A stretch of 64,000 nt of DNA from the NCBI GenBank assembly GCA_025359105.1, contig JANYHK010000099.1, positions 1 through 64,000 on the forward strand. Direction: 5' to 3'. The notes beneath the pieces were generated by a model. That model did no database searches, had not been told where the DNA came from, and saw only the letters and a program-made list of their open reading frames with translations. Source of the stretch: Myxococcales bacterium. GTDB taxonomy: Bacteria > Myxococcota_A > Polyangia > Polyangiales > Polyangiaceae. How positions within the stretch are numbered: position 1 is the stretch's first letter; every line of letters starts with the position of its first letter. The position numbers and the translations under genes are program-made. Shown piece by piece: positions 11,749-21,069 of the stretch.

Positions 11749-12912
11749 TCAGTGTGTGCGCTCCACTTCGTCGTCTTCGCGCGCGAGATCGAGGAGGAGC
11801 GCCGTCGTGCCGACGTTGATGCGGTTGTCGCGGTCGACCTTGCCGACGAAGAAATCGAACGTGCCGGCGACCCAGCCGAGCGCGCTCCTCAGGGCCTCGC
11901 GCGGCGTCGATCCCGCGCGCACGGGCTCGACGTCGACGATCTCGCCGTTGCGGACGAAGATCGTGACGCGTGCCTCGGCGCTGCGGAGCACGAGCTCGCC
12001 GCTCATGCGCTCCATGTCGAAGAGCGAGCATAGCGCCGAGAGCCGCACGCGACCGAGCTGACCGGACAGCTGCTGCGGCGTGCGACGCTCCTGCTCGGCG
12101 GCGGGCGACAGGACGAGCGCGGAGAGGAGATCGTCCAGCGTGTCGTCGGTGACGCCGGACAGCGTGGCCGCGGCGACGCCCTTGGAGTCGGGTGGCGTCT
12201 TGGCCGCGGCCGCGCGCGCGGCGTCGTCGAGTCTCACCGCGCGGAAGCTCGTCGACGAACGCCGGCGGACGGGCCCGTCGACCTCCTCGTGCACGTCGAC
12301 CTCGATGAGGTAACGCTCGCCTTGCGACGTGTCGTGCAGTCGGCTGATGCTCCTCGCGCGCCCGCGCACGGAGATGGGGCGCGCGATCCCCGGCGCGGAG
12401 ATGTCCGCGCGCACCTGCTCCCCTTGCGCGACACGCCAGCTCGTCTCCAGCGTGAACGAGCGCACGGTGAGCTTGCGGATCGCGACGTCGGGCGGCGCGC
12501 CTTCGGTCGGCGCGGGGACGTAAGCGTCGAGGCGCGGCTCGATGCTCGGCGCGTCTCCTCCCTCGAGCGCGTGGACGACGAAGTCGCCGATCTTCTTCCG
12601 CGTCTCCTCGCTCTCCGGCATGAACTCGAAGGCGACGCCCCAGCGCCGCCCGTCCGCGTCGTCGAGCGTGACGCGCCGCGCGACGTGCGCCATCAGGCGA
12701 AGCGAGCGCGTTCGGTCCATCGACCCCACGCGGATCCAGTGGACGGCGCCGATGTCGCCCGGATCACCCGTCGTCTCGAAGTACGCGCCGGTCGCGCTGA
12801 CGTTTCCGACGGCGGGGCTCGGCTCGGCGTCGATCCCCTCGATGGCGGCGAGGATCCGGGTCGCCACCCGTACGCTGCGCCTCGACTCGTCCATACGAGA
12901 CCAGTTTTTCAC
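11749..12912 (-). CDS. PilZ-domain and PATAN (DUF4388) regulatory protein
   Basis: Cytosolic protein of 387 residues from GTG 12912 (ATG 12894 is a possible alternative). The N-terminal PilZ-like domain has the Arg cluster ESRRSVRVATRI and NVSATGAYFE, the usual cyclic-di-GMP-contact regions. A second PilZ-like stretch follows around 120-225. The C-terminal 100 residues are a PATAN/DUF4388 domain (SGELVLRSAEARVTIFVRNG; SALGWVAGTFDFF). In myxobacteria such fusions are linked to motility and surface behaviour; the exact target cannot be told here. No obvious operon partner. Confidence 0.85.
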   Translation of the reverse strand: MKNWSRMDESRRSVRVATRILAAIEGIDAEPSPAVGNVSATGAYFETTGDPGDIGAVHWIRVGSMDRTRSLRLMAHVARRVTLDDADGRRWGVAFEFMPESEETRKKIGDFVVHALEGGDAPSIEPRLDAYVPAPTEGAPPDVAIRKLTVRSFTLETSWRVAQGEQVRADISAPGIARPISVRGRARSISRLHDTSQGERYLIEVDVHEEVDGPVRRRSSTSFRAVRLDDAARAAAAKTPPDSKGVAAATLSGVTDDTLDDLLSALVLSPAAEQERRTPQQLSGQLGRVRLSALCSLFDMERMSGELVLRSAEARVTIFVRNGEIVDVEPVRAGSTPREALRSALGWVAGTFDFFVGKVDRDNRINVGTTALLLDLAREDDEVERTH

Positions 12913-12962
12913 GAAGCGGGCCCGAGGCGAAGCGAAGACGCCGCCTCACCCGAAACAACCCC

Positions 12963-14582
12963 TCACTTGCCGTGGGTGTACTTGTCCGCGCAGGCACGGA
13001 CGCGCTGATTTGCCTTGTCACCGTCGCGCACCATGCCCGTGGCCGCCAGGTGCGGCCGCCCCTCGGCCCAGCCCTTGCCGTCGTCCTTCGCCGGGAAGGT
13101 GGGCCGCGAGAAGTCGAAGAAGTCGACCATGTTGTCCGCGTTGGCGTCACGCGCCGAGAGCGCCGGCAGATCGAAGCGCGTCTCGATGAAGCGGAGGATG
13201 CTCGTGTGGTCGTACGTTGCGTGCGAGACGTGGTGCGCCCTCGACCATGGGGAGATCACGAGCACGGGGACGCGGAAGCCGTAGCGATCGAAGCCGTCGC
13301 CGGGGTGCTCCTTGTCGAACGCGATGTCCTCGGTGGTGTGAAACTTCGGCTTGCTGCCGTCGGGCGGGCACGCCTTCGGGGGCGCGACGTGATCGTAGAT
13401 GCCGCCGTTCTCGTCCCAGGTGACGAAGAGCGCGCTGTGGTTCCAGTCCTTGCCGTTCATGAGCGCCGAGGCGACGCGGGCGACGTAGTCCTCGCCGAGC
13501 TGGATGTTGCTCGGCGGGTGCTCGTCGTTGCTCTGGCTCGCGCCGCCCGTCAAGTTGGGGTCGACGAACGCCACGTGGGGGAGCTTGCCGTTCTTCGCAT
13601 CCTCGTAGAAGTCGTCCATCGAGTGAAACTTGAAGATCGTGTGCCAGCCCCAGTGGCCGTGGATGCCGATGCCGTCGCCGATCGCCGTGGAGACGCCGAC
13701 CTTGAGCGTGACCGCCGGCGAGATCTTCGGGAACGGGCCGGGAAGATCCGCGGTCACGTGGCCGTCGGTGTAGATCGCCCAGGAAATCCCCGCCTTCTCC
13801 AGGCGGTCGAAGATGAGGCGCTCGGTGCTCTCGTTGTCGTTGTCGTAGGACTGGCGGAAGGGCACGTGCGCGCTGTCGCGCGCTTCGAGGCCGGTCCAGT
13901 TGTAGGTGATGCCGCGGCTCGTCGCCGAGTAGAGGAAATCGCGGTTCGGGAACGTGGGGCCGAGGAGCGACGAGAAGTACCGATCGCCGATGCCGAACGT
14001 GGTGGCGACGTCGTAGTAATACGGCAGGTCGCGATCGTCGTACCAGTCGAGCGCGCGCTGACCGCTCGTGAGCGCGTCGGGGAGGCCGAGCTCGGACTGG
14101 TGATTGTTCGCGAGGAAGAAGCCGTCGAGCTTGCCGTCGTTGTACTCCTCGTGCGCGCCGTACCACTCGTGGTTCGTGTCGGCGTGGCAGAGCTCGGGCG
14201 CGTGCGCGCCGTGCAGCTTGCCGCCCTTGCCGTCGTCCTGGCCGCTCGCCTCCGCGCCGTCGACGTGCCAGGCCGGGTACGCTGCGCGAAGCTCCGGCTT
14301 CTCCTTCAGCTTCTTCGCGACGTAGGCGTTGAGCTGGCCGAAGTAGTGATCGAACGATCGGTTCTCTTGCATGAGCACGACGACCTTGTCGACGGTGCCG
14401 GCGGGGACGCTCGCGCCGGGCAGCGTCTTGCTCGCCTTGTCGCCGCGCTGGAACGAGCAGGCGGAGCGGGCGGTGAACGCCTCGTCGCCGGTCTGTCCTT
14501 CGGCCTCGCCGGGCGCCGAGCTGCACGCGAGGGCGGAGGTGCTAGCCGCAAACATGAAGAGGAGCGAACGCGTCGTGCTCAT
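12963..14582 (-). CDS. secreted phosphoesterase (acid phosphatase/phospholipase C family)
   Basis: Hydrolyses phosphoester bonds outside the cytoplasm. The start is ATG 14582, giving 539 residues with a lipoprotein-type signal (lipobox SALAC); 13 codons upstream are open but poor. PF04185-type motifs are present: ENRSFDHYFGQL near the N-terminus, and WDENGGIYDHVAPP, HPGDGFDRYGFRVPVLVISP and DHTSILRFIETRF further on. The substrate (phosphate monoester or phospholipid) cannot be decided. It is separated from the upstream spike operon by 233 bases in which I see no gene. Confidence 0.9.
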   Translation of the reverse strand: MSTTRSLLFMFAASTSALACSSAPGEAEGQTGDEAFTARSACSFQRGDKASKTLPGASVPAGTVDKVVVLMQENRSFDHYFGQLNAYVAKKLKEKPELRAAYPAWHVDGAEASGQDDGKGGKLHGAHAPELCHADTNHEWYGAHEEYNDGKLDGFFLANNHQSELGLPDALTSGQRALDWYDDRDLPYYYDVATTFGIGDRYFSSLLGPTFPNRDFLYSATSRGITYNWTGLEARDSAHVPFRQSYDNDNESTERLIFDRLEKAGISWAIYTDGHVTADLPGPFPKISPAVTLKVGVSTAIGDGIGIHGHWGWHTIFKFHSMDDFYEDAKNGKLPHVAFVDPNLTGGASQSNDEHPPSNIQLGEDYVARVASALMNGKDWNHSALFVTWDENGGIYDHVAPPKACPPDGSKPKFHTTEDIAFDKEHPGDGFDRYGFRVPVLVISPWSRAHHVSHATYDHTSILRFIETRFDLPALSARDANADNMVDFFDFSRPTFPAKDDGKGWAEGRPHLAATGMVRDGDKANQRVRACADKYTHGK

Positions 14583-14815
14583 GAGACCCACGTAGAGCAA
14601 TGTGCGCGCCAGACGCACCAAAGGGCACCCCGGAGCTCTTCTTCGCCGGCGTAGCCCAACAATTTTATGCTGTTACGCGACGACGACGGCACCCGCGTGG
14701 AGCGAGATCCTTCCATGGTCGGCGACGAACCATCGTGGTGGCTCGCGCGTGGGATCGCGCGAACCGGCGCGATCTCTCGCGCGCAGGACCGCGAGCTTCC
14801 GCGGGCGACGGCGCT

Positions 14816-16108
14816 TCAGCGCACGACGTAGAGCGCCTTCGCCGTGGCGACCCACGCCGTGCCGTCCGCCGCCACCGCCGGCGGCGCCACGATCGCGTCT
14901 CCCTCCGGCACGCGTAGCGCCTGCAGGATCGCGCCGTCCCGGTTCGTCACGCGAAGCTCGGGGCCTACGGCCACGAGCGCGCTTCCGTCGGCCAGCGCCG
15001 TCGCGAAGACACGGCTCTTCGACGTTTGCGCCCACAGCGTCTTGCCGCCTTCGACGGCCGCGAAGCCCGCGCCCGCGACGGCGACGCGACCGCCCCCGGC
15101 GTCGATCGGCGGCGCGTCGGCCACGAACGGGACCGTCGCCTCCCACGCTTGCTTCCCGGCCGCGTCGAGCATGTGCACCACGCTGCCCGCCGACGACGTG
15201 GACAGGACGGCGACGCCACCCTCGACGACGCTGATGTCGACAGGAACGAAGTCGAGCCGCGACGTCGCGACCGGCTTCATGACGCCGTCGATTTCCAGAC
15301 GGTTCGCGTCGAAGAGGACGAACCGCTTGTCGGCCATCGCCACGGCGACGCGGCCGTCGTCGGCGATGGCGCCGCAGCCGGCTCCCTCGAGCTCCGCGAC
15401 CCGGTGGATCGACAAGGACCGGGGGTGCTCGCCGATGAAGCGCCCGGCGGCGACCTCCAGCGTGAGGGCGGACCGATCGGCGACCTCGATCCCGCCCTCC
15501 GGCGTCGCGACGTGTCGGTTCACTCCAACCGATGCGCGCTGGAGCACGAAGATGCCGTCGGTGTCACCGAGCGAGAGCGCCCAGGTCTTGTCGGCGTCGT
15601 TCGACGCGGCGGAGATCCGTCGCGCATCGGCCCAGCTCGCCGACCAACCGCGCCCCGCGAAGTCCACCTCGTTGTTTCCCCCGAGCAAGGTCGAGCCCCA
15701 GACGACGAGTGGCTGATGCGCCGGCTTGGTGCCCTTGGCGCCGACGGCTCCCTGCGCGTCACGAAGCTCGTAACGCCCGCCGTAGTCGAGCGCGGTGTGG
15801 TCGCCGCCGACGGTGACGAGAAGCGCTGCCGGCGGGCCCCCGAGGTCCGATACGCGGGAGATCGTGTTGAAATTGCGTCGCGGCGCCTGGACGCGGGAGC
15901 TGCGGGCAGGCGTAGCCCAGCTCGTGGAGTAGCTCTTCATCCCATTCTCCTTCGTCCCGAAGCCTGCATCGCGTGGCGGAAGATAGACCGTCGACGCATC
16001 GTGGGAAGCCTCGGCTGAACCCAAATCGGTTGCCTGCCGAGGGGCAGGTCGACAGCCGTTGCCGCAGGCGACCACGCCCACGATGCACACGGAGACCCAG
16101 CGCTTCAT
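14816..16108 (-). CDS. beta-propeller-like lipoprotein, last gene of the large spike operon
   Basis: 430 residues from ATG 16108, which overlaps the upstream stop as ATGA (16105-16108). A lipoprotein signal with lipobox VVAC directs it to the envelope. The rest has repeated beta-rich blades with WD/PQQ-like Trp and Asp-Gly turns (KTWALSLGDTDGIFVLQ; AGKQAWEATVPFVA; GAILQALRVPEGDAIV). It has no enzyme motif. Being the coupled last gene after a 999-residue metallopeptidase-like protein, it is a candidate periplasmic immunity or tethering protein; this is inference from position and localisation only. Confidence 0.8.
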   Translation of the reverse strand: MKRWVSVCIVGVVACGNGCRPAPRQATDLGSAEASHDASTVYLPPRDAGFGTKENGMKSYSTSWATPARSSRVQAPRRNFNTISRVSDLGGPPAALLVTVGGDHTALDYGGRYELRDAQGAVGAKGTKPAHQPLVVWGSTLLGGNNEVDFAGRGWSASWADARRISAASNDADKTWALSLGDTDGIFVLQRASVGVNRHVATPEGGIEVADRSALTLEVAAGRFIGEHPRSLSIHRVAELEGAGCGAIADDGRVAVAMADKRFVLFDANRLEIDGVMKPVATSRLDFVPVDISVVEGGVAVLSTSSAGSVVHMLDAAGKQAWEATVPFVADAPPIDAGGGRVAVAGAGFAAVEGGKTLWAQTSKSRVFATALADGSALVAVGPELRVTNRDGAILQALRVPEGDAIVAPPAVAADGTAWVATAKALYVVR

Positions 16109-19104
16109 GTGGGCAGCGCCTTCACCGTGCGTGGCGGATCGGTGGCCTTGTCCCCGAGCATGGTCTGGACGGCGGTCGCCAGCGCGCTGAGATCGGCCGC
16201 GGTGATCGGCGCGTTGTTCGGCGCGACGCCGGGCGCCGGCGTGATGTTCAGCGAAAAACGGAGAATCGCGAGCTTCGCGGCGGCCTGGTACAGGCGAAGC
16301 CGCGGCTTGTGCGAATGCGGCCAGCCATGGGGGACCACCGGCGCGGAGGGCGCAGCGCCCGACACCACGTCGATCACGACGTGAGCGTCGACCTCGTTGA
16401 CGTTGGGAGGGCTGGGAAAGTTTCGCGGCTGCGGCACCGGGCCGAACTCCATGCGCGGCTGAAACAGGATACCGATCCGCGGCAACTTCAGCGCGGGGTC
16501 CCCCTCGATGAAGAACTGCTGCTGGAGGACCATGCCGGCATCGAAGACGAGCTTGTGAAAGTCCGACATGACGGCGTGTCGCTGCGCGTTGTTCGGAAAA
16601 TCGCCCGCCGCGGACTTGAGGAAGTTGAACCAGATCTTGGTGGTCACGACGAGGATCCCCTGCATCCACGCGCCGGGGTTCGTCGCGTTCCGGTTCGGCC
16701 CGCTGGTAGGGCGCGGGAACATGCGCTCGACGGTGGCTTCGTCGTCACCGCACCGGTAGAGGACGAGGTTCGAGCGCCCGCCGGGCCCGGCGTGCTGCTT
16801 GTCGACCTTCCACGGATGCGCCGCGTTGCCGTCCGCGATCTTGTGCGTCGTTCCGTTGCGGAACGCATCGTGGAGGGCGACGTACGGCCCCTCGGGAAGC
16901 GCGGCTTTCGCGCCACCGTTCAAGAAAGCCGCCACGTGATGCCAGACGTAGCGAAGGCGCGGGAGCTTGTTCGACCGCATCATGCCCTGCAGGTCCGCGT
17001 AGAACGGGTACCCCGGATCCCGCTGTCCGAAGCAGAGAATGCGGGGCTCCGGGCTCGTGGCAACCGTCGGGATCGACGCGATCTCGCCGTACTCGTCGGG
17101 CATGCCCATCGTGTGACCGAGCTCGTGCGCGAGCGTGAACCACGCGAGCGACACGGCGTCCGAGTCGGCGACGCCCGGGGGGATCGTCCACACCGGCGCC
17201 GCGGGCGGACGCGGGCTCACGACGAGGTTCATCGCCTTGCCCTGAACGAAGGACCTGTCCCCGCTTGCGAACCCGTTCTTGTAGCAGCCGAAGATGGTGA
17301 ACTTGTGGTGCCCGTCGGTCCGCGGCCCGAAGAAGTGGCGCATCTTGATGACGCGCGTGTCGTCCTTCACGCCCGCCTCGGGCACGAGGACGTAGTCCTT
17401 CTTCGATGCCGCTCCAGCCGCCGGGTGCGCCTGGTCCCAGCGCTCGGCGGCGTCGAGGAGCGCCTGGTAGACCGAGTTCATTTGCGCGATCGGGATCGCG
17501 TCGGCGGCCGTGGGCGCGTTGATGAGCGCCGGCCCCACCGCCGCCGCCTTCACGCTCAGCGGCACGTAGACGAGCAGATGCCCGAGCTTGGCCTTCGGGT
17601 GATCCTTGAGGAACTTCCCCTCCACGGCCTCGTCGTACGGCCCCTCGTAGGCGTCCGGGAGCAGAATGAGCTCCACCGTGCCCTCGTTGTCGAGGTTCGG
17701 GTACCCCCCGAGAAAATTGCCGATCGGATCTTCGGGCGCCCGCGCGGCCGCCATGCGCACGCCGACCTGGTCCGTCTTCTCGACGTCACCGCCGACGCGA
17801 CGCTCGCGGATCACGAAGAAATCGGCCTCGTGGTTGATCACGAAGGTCGCCGCGCGGATGTCGTCCCCCGCCTTCACGAAGTGCTCCTCGGCGCGGAAGT
17901 ATTTCCCCTTCACCTTGTCCGCCAGCATGTTGACGAACGTGGGGTCGAACGGGCCCTTCAGCTTCATCCGGTGATCGAAGACCGTGATGCGTGAGTTGGC
18001 GGCGAGGACGGTGGGCGTCTTCGCCTTCAGATCGAAGAGAACGAAGTCGTCGAGGTGGAAGGCGAGCGGCTTGTCCTTCGTCGTGTCCTCGCCGCGCATG
18101 TCCTTGAAGGGCTTGCGGCTCGGCGCCGCGCCGTCGTCGATGAACGCCTCCATGCCCTTCGTGTGCCAGACCGGCGGCAGGAGGTAGCGCTTCACCGGAC
18201 CGCCGGCGGGGATCTTCGCGATCTCCACGACGCGATCGTCCTTGGCAGGGGGAGGGCTCGCCGGAGCGGCCACGTCCAGATCGATGATCGAGAAGGAGGC
18301 CGGCGTCGCGAACGTGTAGTCCACGTTCTTCTTCGCGTCGTCCTTGGTCTGCTGATGCAGGACGAAGACGGTCCCCTTCGCGTCGATCGCGGTGCCGCCG
18401 CCGACGGTCTTCTTGCCGGCCTTCGTCGCGCGGACGACGAGCCCTGGCGGCACGGACTCCATGGCCTTCGACTTGAAGTTGTAAAAGCGGAAGCGCACGA
18501 ACGAGCGCATCCACTCGTGATCGACGAGGAAGAGCCACGGCTTGGCCTTGGTGCCGAACGTCTCGTTCGCCTTCAGCTTCTTCAGAATCTCGGCGCCGCT
18601 GAGGAGCCCGGTCGCGGTGAAGGCGTCGTTGGGCGATTCGTTGAACTTGCCGTTCTTCGCCTTGAGCGGCGTCGTCCAGAGCGGCATCCGCACGAGGCGG
18701 CGCTTCTCGAGCGCCTTCACCTTGCTGGCGGCGACCCACTCGTTCTTGTCCATGTCGATCCAGACTTCTTCGCGCTTCGCCCAGTCGGCGGCGTCGGCGG
18801 CGTCGGGAAAGATGGGGTACCAGTAGAGGTGCCAGCTGCGCTTGGCGTCGGCAAAATCGGCGTCCGATCCGATCGACGACACGCCCTCGGCATCGCTGTC
18901 GACGCCGGCGTGCTGGGTCAAGATCGCCTTGGGCTTGGAGCCGACGACCTGCCAGCGGTGCGGTGGGAGCGCCTTCTCCTTGCCCTCGAAGTCGCGGTAG
19001 CGCGCCTTGAGCACGAAGAGCGGGACGGCAAGCGTCACGAGCTGCGCGTTGGTGGGCGCCGGTGTGGCGGTGTTCTTCGACGGGGCGAGACCGGGATCGC
19101 TCAT
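16105..19104 (-). CDS. large HELGH metallopeptidase-like protein, candidate T6SS effector (999 aa)
   Basis: No signal peptide. Residues 660-671 read HELGHTMGMPDE: the HExxH zinc-peptidase core followed by an extended Gly-x-x-Asp-Glu, as in gluzincin/metzincin-like families. The following segment (YGEIASIPTV) would fit a substrate loop. The rest of the protein is not recognised; the N-terminal part starts beta-rich (LVTLAVPLFVLKARYRDF). The start ATG 19104 overlaps the upstream TGA as ATGA, and its stop overlaps the lipoprotein start in the same way. Coupling to VgrG, DUF2169 and OmpA-like genes suggests delivery by T6SS, but a processing role is possible. Confidence 0.75.
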   Translation of the reverse strand: MSDPGLAPSKNTATPAPTNAQLVTLAVPLFVLKARYRDFEGKEKALPPHRWQVVGSKPKAILTQHAGVDSDAEGVSSIGSDADFADAKRSWHLYWYPIFPDAADAADWAKREEVWIDMDKNEWVAASKVKALEKRRLVRMPLWTTPLKAKNGKFNESPNDAFTATGLLSGAEILKKLKANETFGTKAKPWLFLVDHEWMRSFVRFRFYNFKSKAMESVPPGLVVRATKAGKKTVGGGTAIDAKGTVFVLHQQTKDDAKKNVDYTFATPASFSIIDLDVAAPASPPPAKDDRVVEIAKIPAGGPVKRYLLPPVWHTKGMEAFIDDGAAPSRKPFKDMRGEDTTKDKPLAFHLDDFVLFDLKAKTPTVLAANSRITVFDHRMKLKGPFDPTFVNMLADKVKGKYFRAEEHFVKAGDDIRAATFVINHEADFFVIRERRVGGDVEKTDQVGVRMAAARAPEDPIGNFLGGYPNLDNEGTVELILLPDAYEGPYDEAVEGKFLKDHPKAKLGHLLVYVPLSVKAAAVGPALINAPTAADAIPIAQMNSVYQALLDAAERWDQAHPAAGAASKKDYVLVPEAGVKDDTRVIKMRHFFGPRTDGHHKFTIFGCYKNGFASGDRSFVQGKAMNLVVSPRPPAAPVWTIPPGVADSDAVSLAWFTLAHELGHTMGMPDEYGEIASIPTVATSPEPRILCFGQRDPGYPFYADLQGMMRSNKLPRLRYVWHHVAAFLNGGAKAALPEGPYVALHDAFRNGTTHKIADGNAAHPWKVDKQHAGPGGRSNLVLYRCGDDEATVERMFPRPTSGPNRNATNPGAWMQGILVVTTKIWFNFLKSAAGDFPNNAQRHAVMSDFHKLVFDAGMVLQQQFFIEGDPALKLPRIGILFQPRMEFGPVPQPRNFPSPPNVNEVDAHVVIDVVSGAAPSAPVVPHGWPHSHKPRLRLYQAAAKLAILRFSLNITPAPGVAPNNAPITAADLSALATAVQTMLGDKATDPPRTVKALPT

Positions 19105-21023
19105 GCGATGCCCTCCGCGTCGGGATCGATCGGATCGTCGGGCGGCGCGTCGTTCAACGCGAGGGCCGAGGAGGTGCCCGCCGCTTCCCCCGGCGGCACG
19201 TCGCGCGAGAGGTTCGACAGCTTCTCGAACTCGGTGAACGCGAACACCTGGTACGGCGGGTCGACGCCCTCCGCGCGCATGCGGTAGTGGTGCGCCGGCG
19301 GCAGGTCGGAGAAGTAGATCTCCACCTCCTCCTCGTTCAGCGCGCGCGCGTCCGTGGCGACCTTCGCGCGCCGCTGGATCGTGCCGTCGTCGCTCTCCAC
19401 CACGAGCTCGTGCTTGAAGCCGCTGACGACGTCGAGCGGGAACGGAATCCGGACGATGAGATCGTGGCTCAGATCCGCGCCGCCGTTGCAGGGGCACGAC
19501 GCGGCGATCTTCTTGTAGACCGAGCAGCGGTACGGGGGCGAGCCGTCCTCGGCGGGCGCGGTCGGGGCGGCACCACACTTCTGGTTGCACGGCCCCAGAT
19601 CGCCGAGCTTGCACGGCAGATCGCGCGGCTCGGCGGCCGGATCGTACACGAAGACCACGACGCGTCGGCTCTGCGCGTCCTTCGCGGTGATGCTGAGCGG
19701 GTTGAAGAGACCGCACCCCATGTACGGCGCCGCGCCGATCTTCGACAGGCGATCCTTGGGGGCGGGCTTGCGTGTGACCTTCTTCGCGTACGCGAGGAAG
19801 AGCTCCTTGCGCGTCGCCTTGTCGAGCTTGCCCGTCGCCGGCAGCGGCGCCTGCTCACCGGGCTTCTCCTCGTAGTCGCCGCTCTGGAACTTCTTGAGCG
19901 CCTGGCCGTACGGCGCGCCGAGGAGATCGTCCTCCTTCAGCCCGTTGCCCTCGCGGTCCTTGACGGCGAGGGAGTTCAGCATGTGCTTGGCCTCGAACGG
20001 CCCCCACTTCTCGCGCCAGTGGGCCGCGCCCTTCTTGTCGGCGCTGCCCGTCCATAGCTCCTCCCACGCAGCGGCGTCGTGGGTGAAGATGGCGTAGATC
20101 GCCTTCGCGCGTCGTTCGGAGAGCTCCTTGTTGAGGAGCACGGGGCCGGCCTTGTCGGTGTGGCCGAAGATCATCCCCTTGTGCCCTTCCTCGCCCGAGA
20201 TCTCCTCGGCGAGGCCCGCGAGGTTCGTGATGGCGTCGCGCAGGACGAAGCTCCGTCCGAACGCGAAGTGCGCGCCGGGGATCTCGTGGCACCGGAAGTA
20301 CGGCGTGATGACGAGCGTGGTGGGCGTCTCGTTCTGGAGCGCGACCGGCTCGACGACGGCGGCGCCGATCTCGCGGAACACGATCTTGGGATCGTCGAAC
20401 CGCTTCGGCGTGCGCGGCTCCTTCCAACGAGGTCGTAGCTTCTCCCGGACGGCGTCGAGGTTCGTGATGTTCGCGGAGGCGAAGCCTCCTTGCACACCGT
20501 CGAGGCGCGCCTTGCCGCCGCCGTCCGTCGTGACCGTCCGTCGCTCGCCTCGCACGGAATACGCGATCTTCAGCCCGTCGAGCGCCGCGCCGACCTCGTC
20601 GAGGACGGTGAGCGAGAACCACGTCGTTTCGCTGACCTCTTGAACGCGCGCCGGCAGAGCGGGGGCGGCGGCGGCGGCGTCGTCGGGCAGCGGCATCGGC
20701 GCGTCGTGGAGGGGCGCCTCGAGCGCGACGATGTGGTCCCGCGCGACGGCGTCGACGAGCGCGTCGGCCATGCGCGCGAGGTCTGCGGCTTGCGGAGGAC
20801 GAGGCAGGGCCGCGCCGAGCGCTTCGTAGAGCTCGACGAGCGCGTAGTAGTTCGGGCCGCCGCCGGCGGTGGCCCAGGCGCGCAGCTCACCTTCGAGCTG
20901 CCGGCGGGCCACGCGGCGTCCCCGCGCCTCGGTCGGTGGGGCGCCGACATAGACGGAAACCGGACCGCCGAGCCCGCCGACCAGATGGAAGGAGCGGCCG
21001 ACGTAGGAGGAGCCCCCGTGCAT
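19101..21023 (-). CDS. OmpA-like (peptidoglycan-binding type) protein in the spike operon
   Basis: 640 residues from ATG 21023 (GTG 21047 is an alternative eight codons earlier). At about residues 278-305 it carries an OmpA-C-like signature, FGHTDKAGPVLLNKELSERR, which in the family binds peptidoglycan. No signal peptide precedes it, unusual for an OmpA-domain protein, so it may reach the periplasm as T6SS cargo. A Cys cluster (CKLGDLGPCNQKC, then SCPC) follows. Its stop overlaps the metallopeptidase start. The function of the remainder is unknown. Confidence 0.72.
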   Translation of the reverse strand: MHGGSSYVGRSFHLVGGLGGPVSVYVGAPPTEARGRRVARRQLEGELRAWATAGGGPNYYALVELYEALGAALPRPPQAADLARMADALVDAVARDHIVALEAPLHDAPMPLPDDAAAAAPALPARVQEVSETTWFSLTVLDEVGAALDGLKIAYSVRGERRTVTTDGGGKARLDGVQGGFASANITNLDAVREKLRPRWKEPRTPKRFDDPKIVFREIGAAVVEPVALQNETPTTLVITPYFRCHEIPGAHFAFGRSFVLRDAITNLAGLAEEISGEEGHKGMIFGHTDKAGPVLLNKELSERRAKAIYAIFTHDAAAWEELWTGSADKKGAAHWREKWGPFEAKHMLNSLAVKDREGNGLKEDDLLGAPYGQALKKFQSGDYEEKPGEQAPLPATGKLDKATRKELFLAYAKKVTRKPAPKDRLSKIGAAPYMGCGLFNPLSITAKDAQSRRVVVFVYDPAAEPRDLPCKLGDLGPCNQKCGAAPTAPAEDGSPPYRCSVYKKIAASCPCNGGADLSHDLIVRIPFPLDVVSGFKHELVVESDDGTIQRRAKVATDARALNEEEVEIYFSDLPPAHHYRMRAEGVDPPYQVFAFTEFEKLSNLSRDVPPGEAAGTSSALALNDAPPDDPIDPDAEGIA

Positions 21024-21069
21024 GGTGCGAAAAAGTACCCCGCCCACCGGGGACGGTCACGGGGAATAG

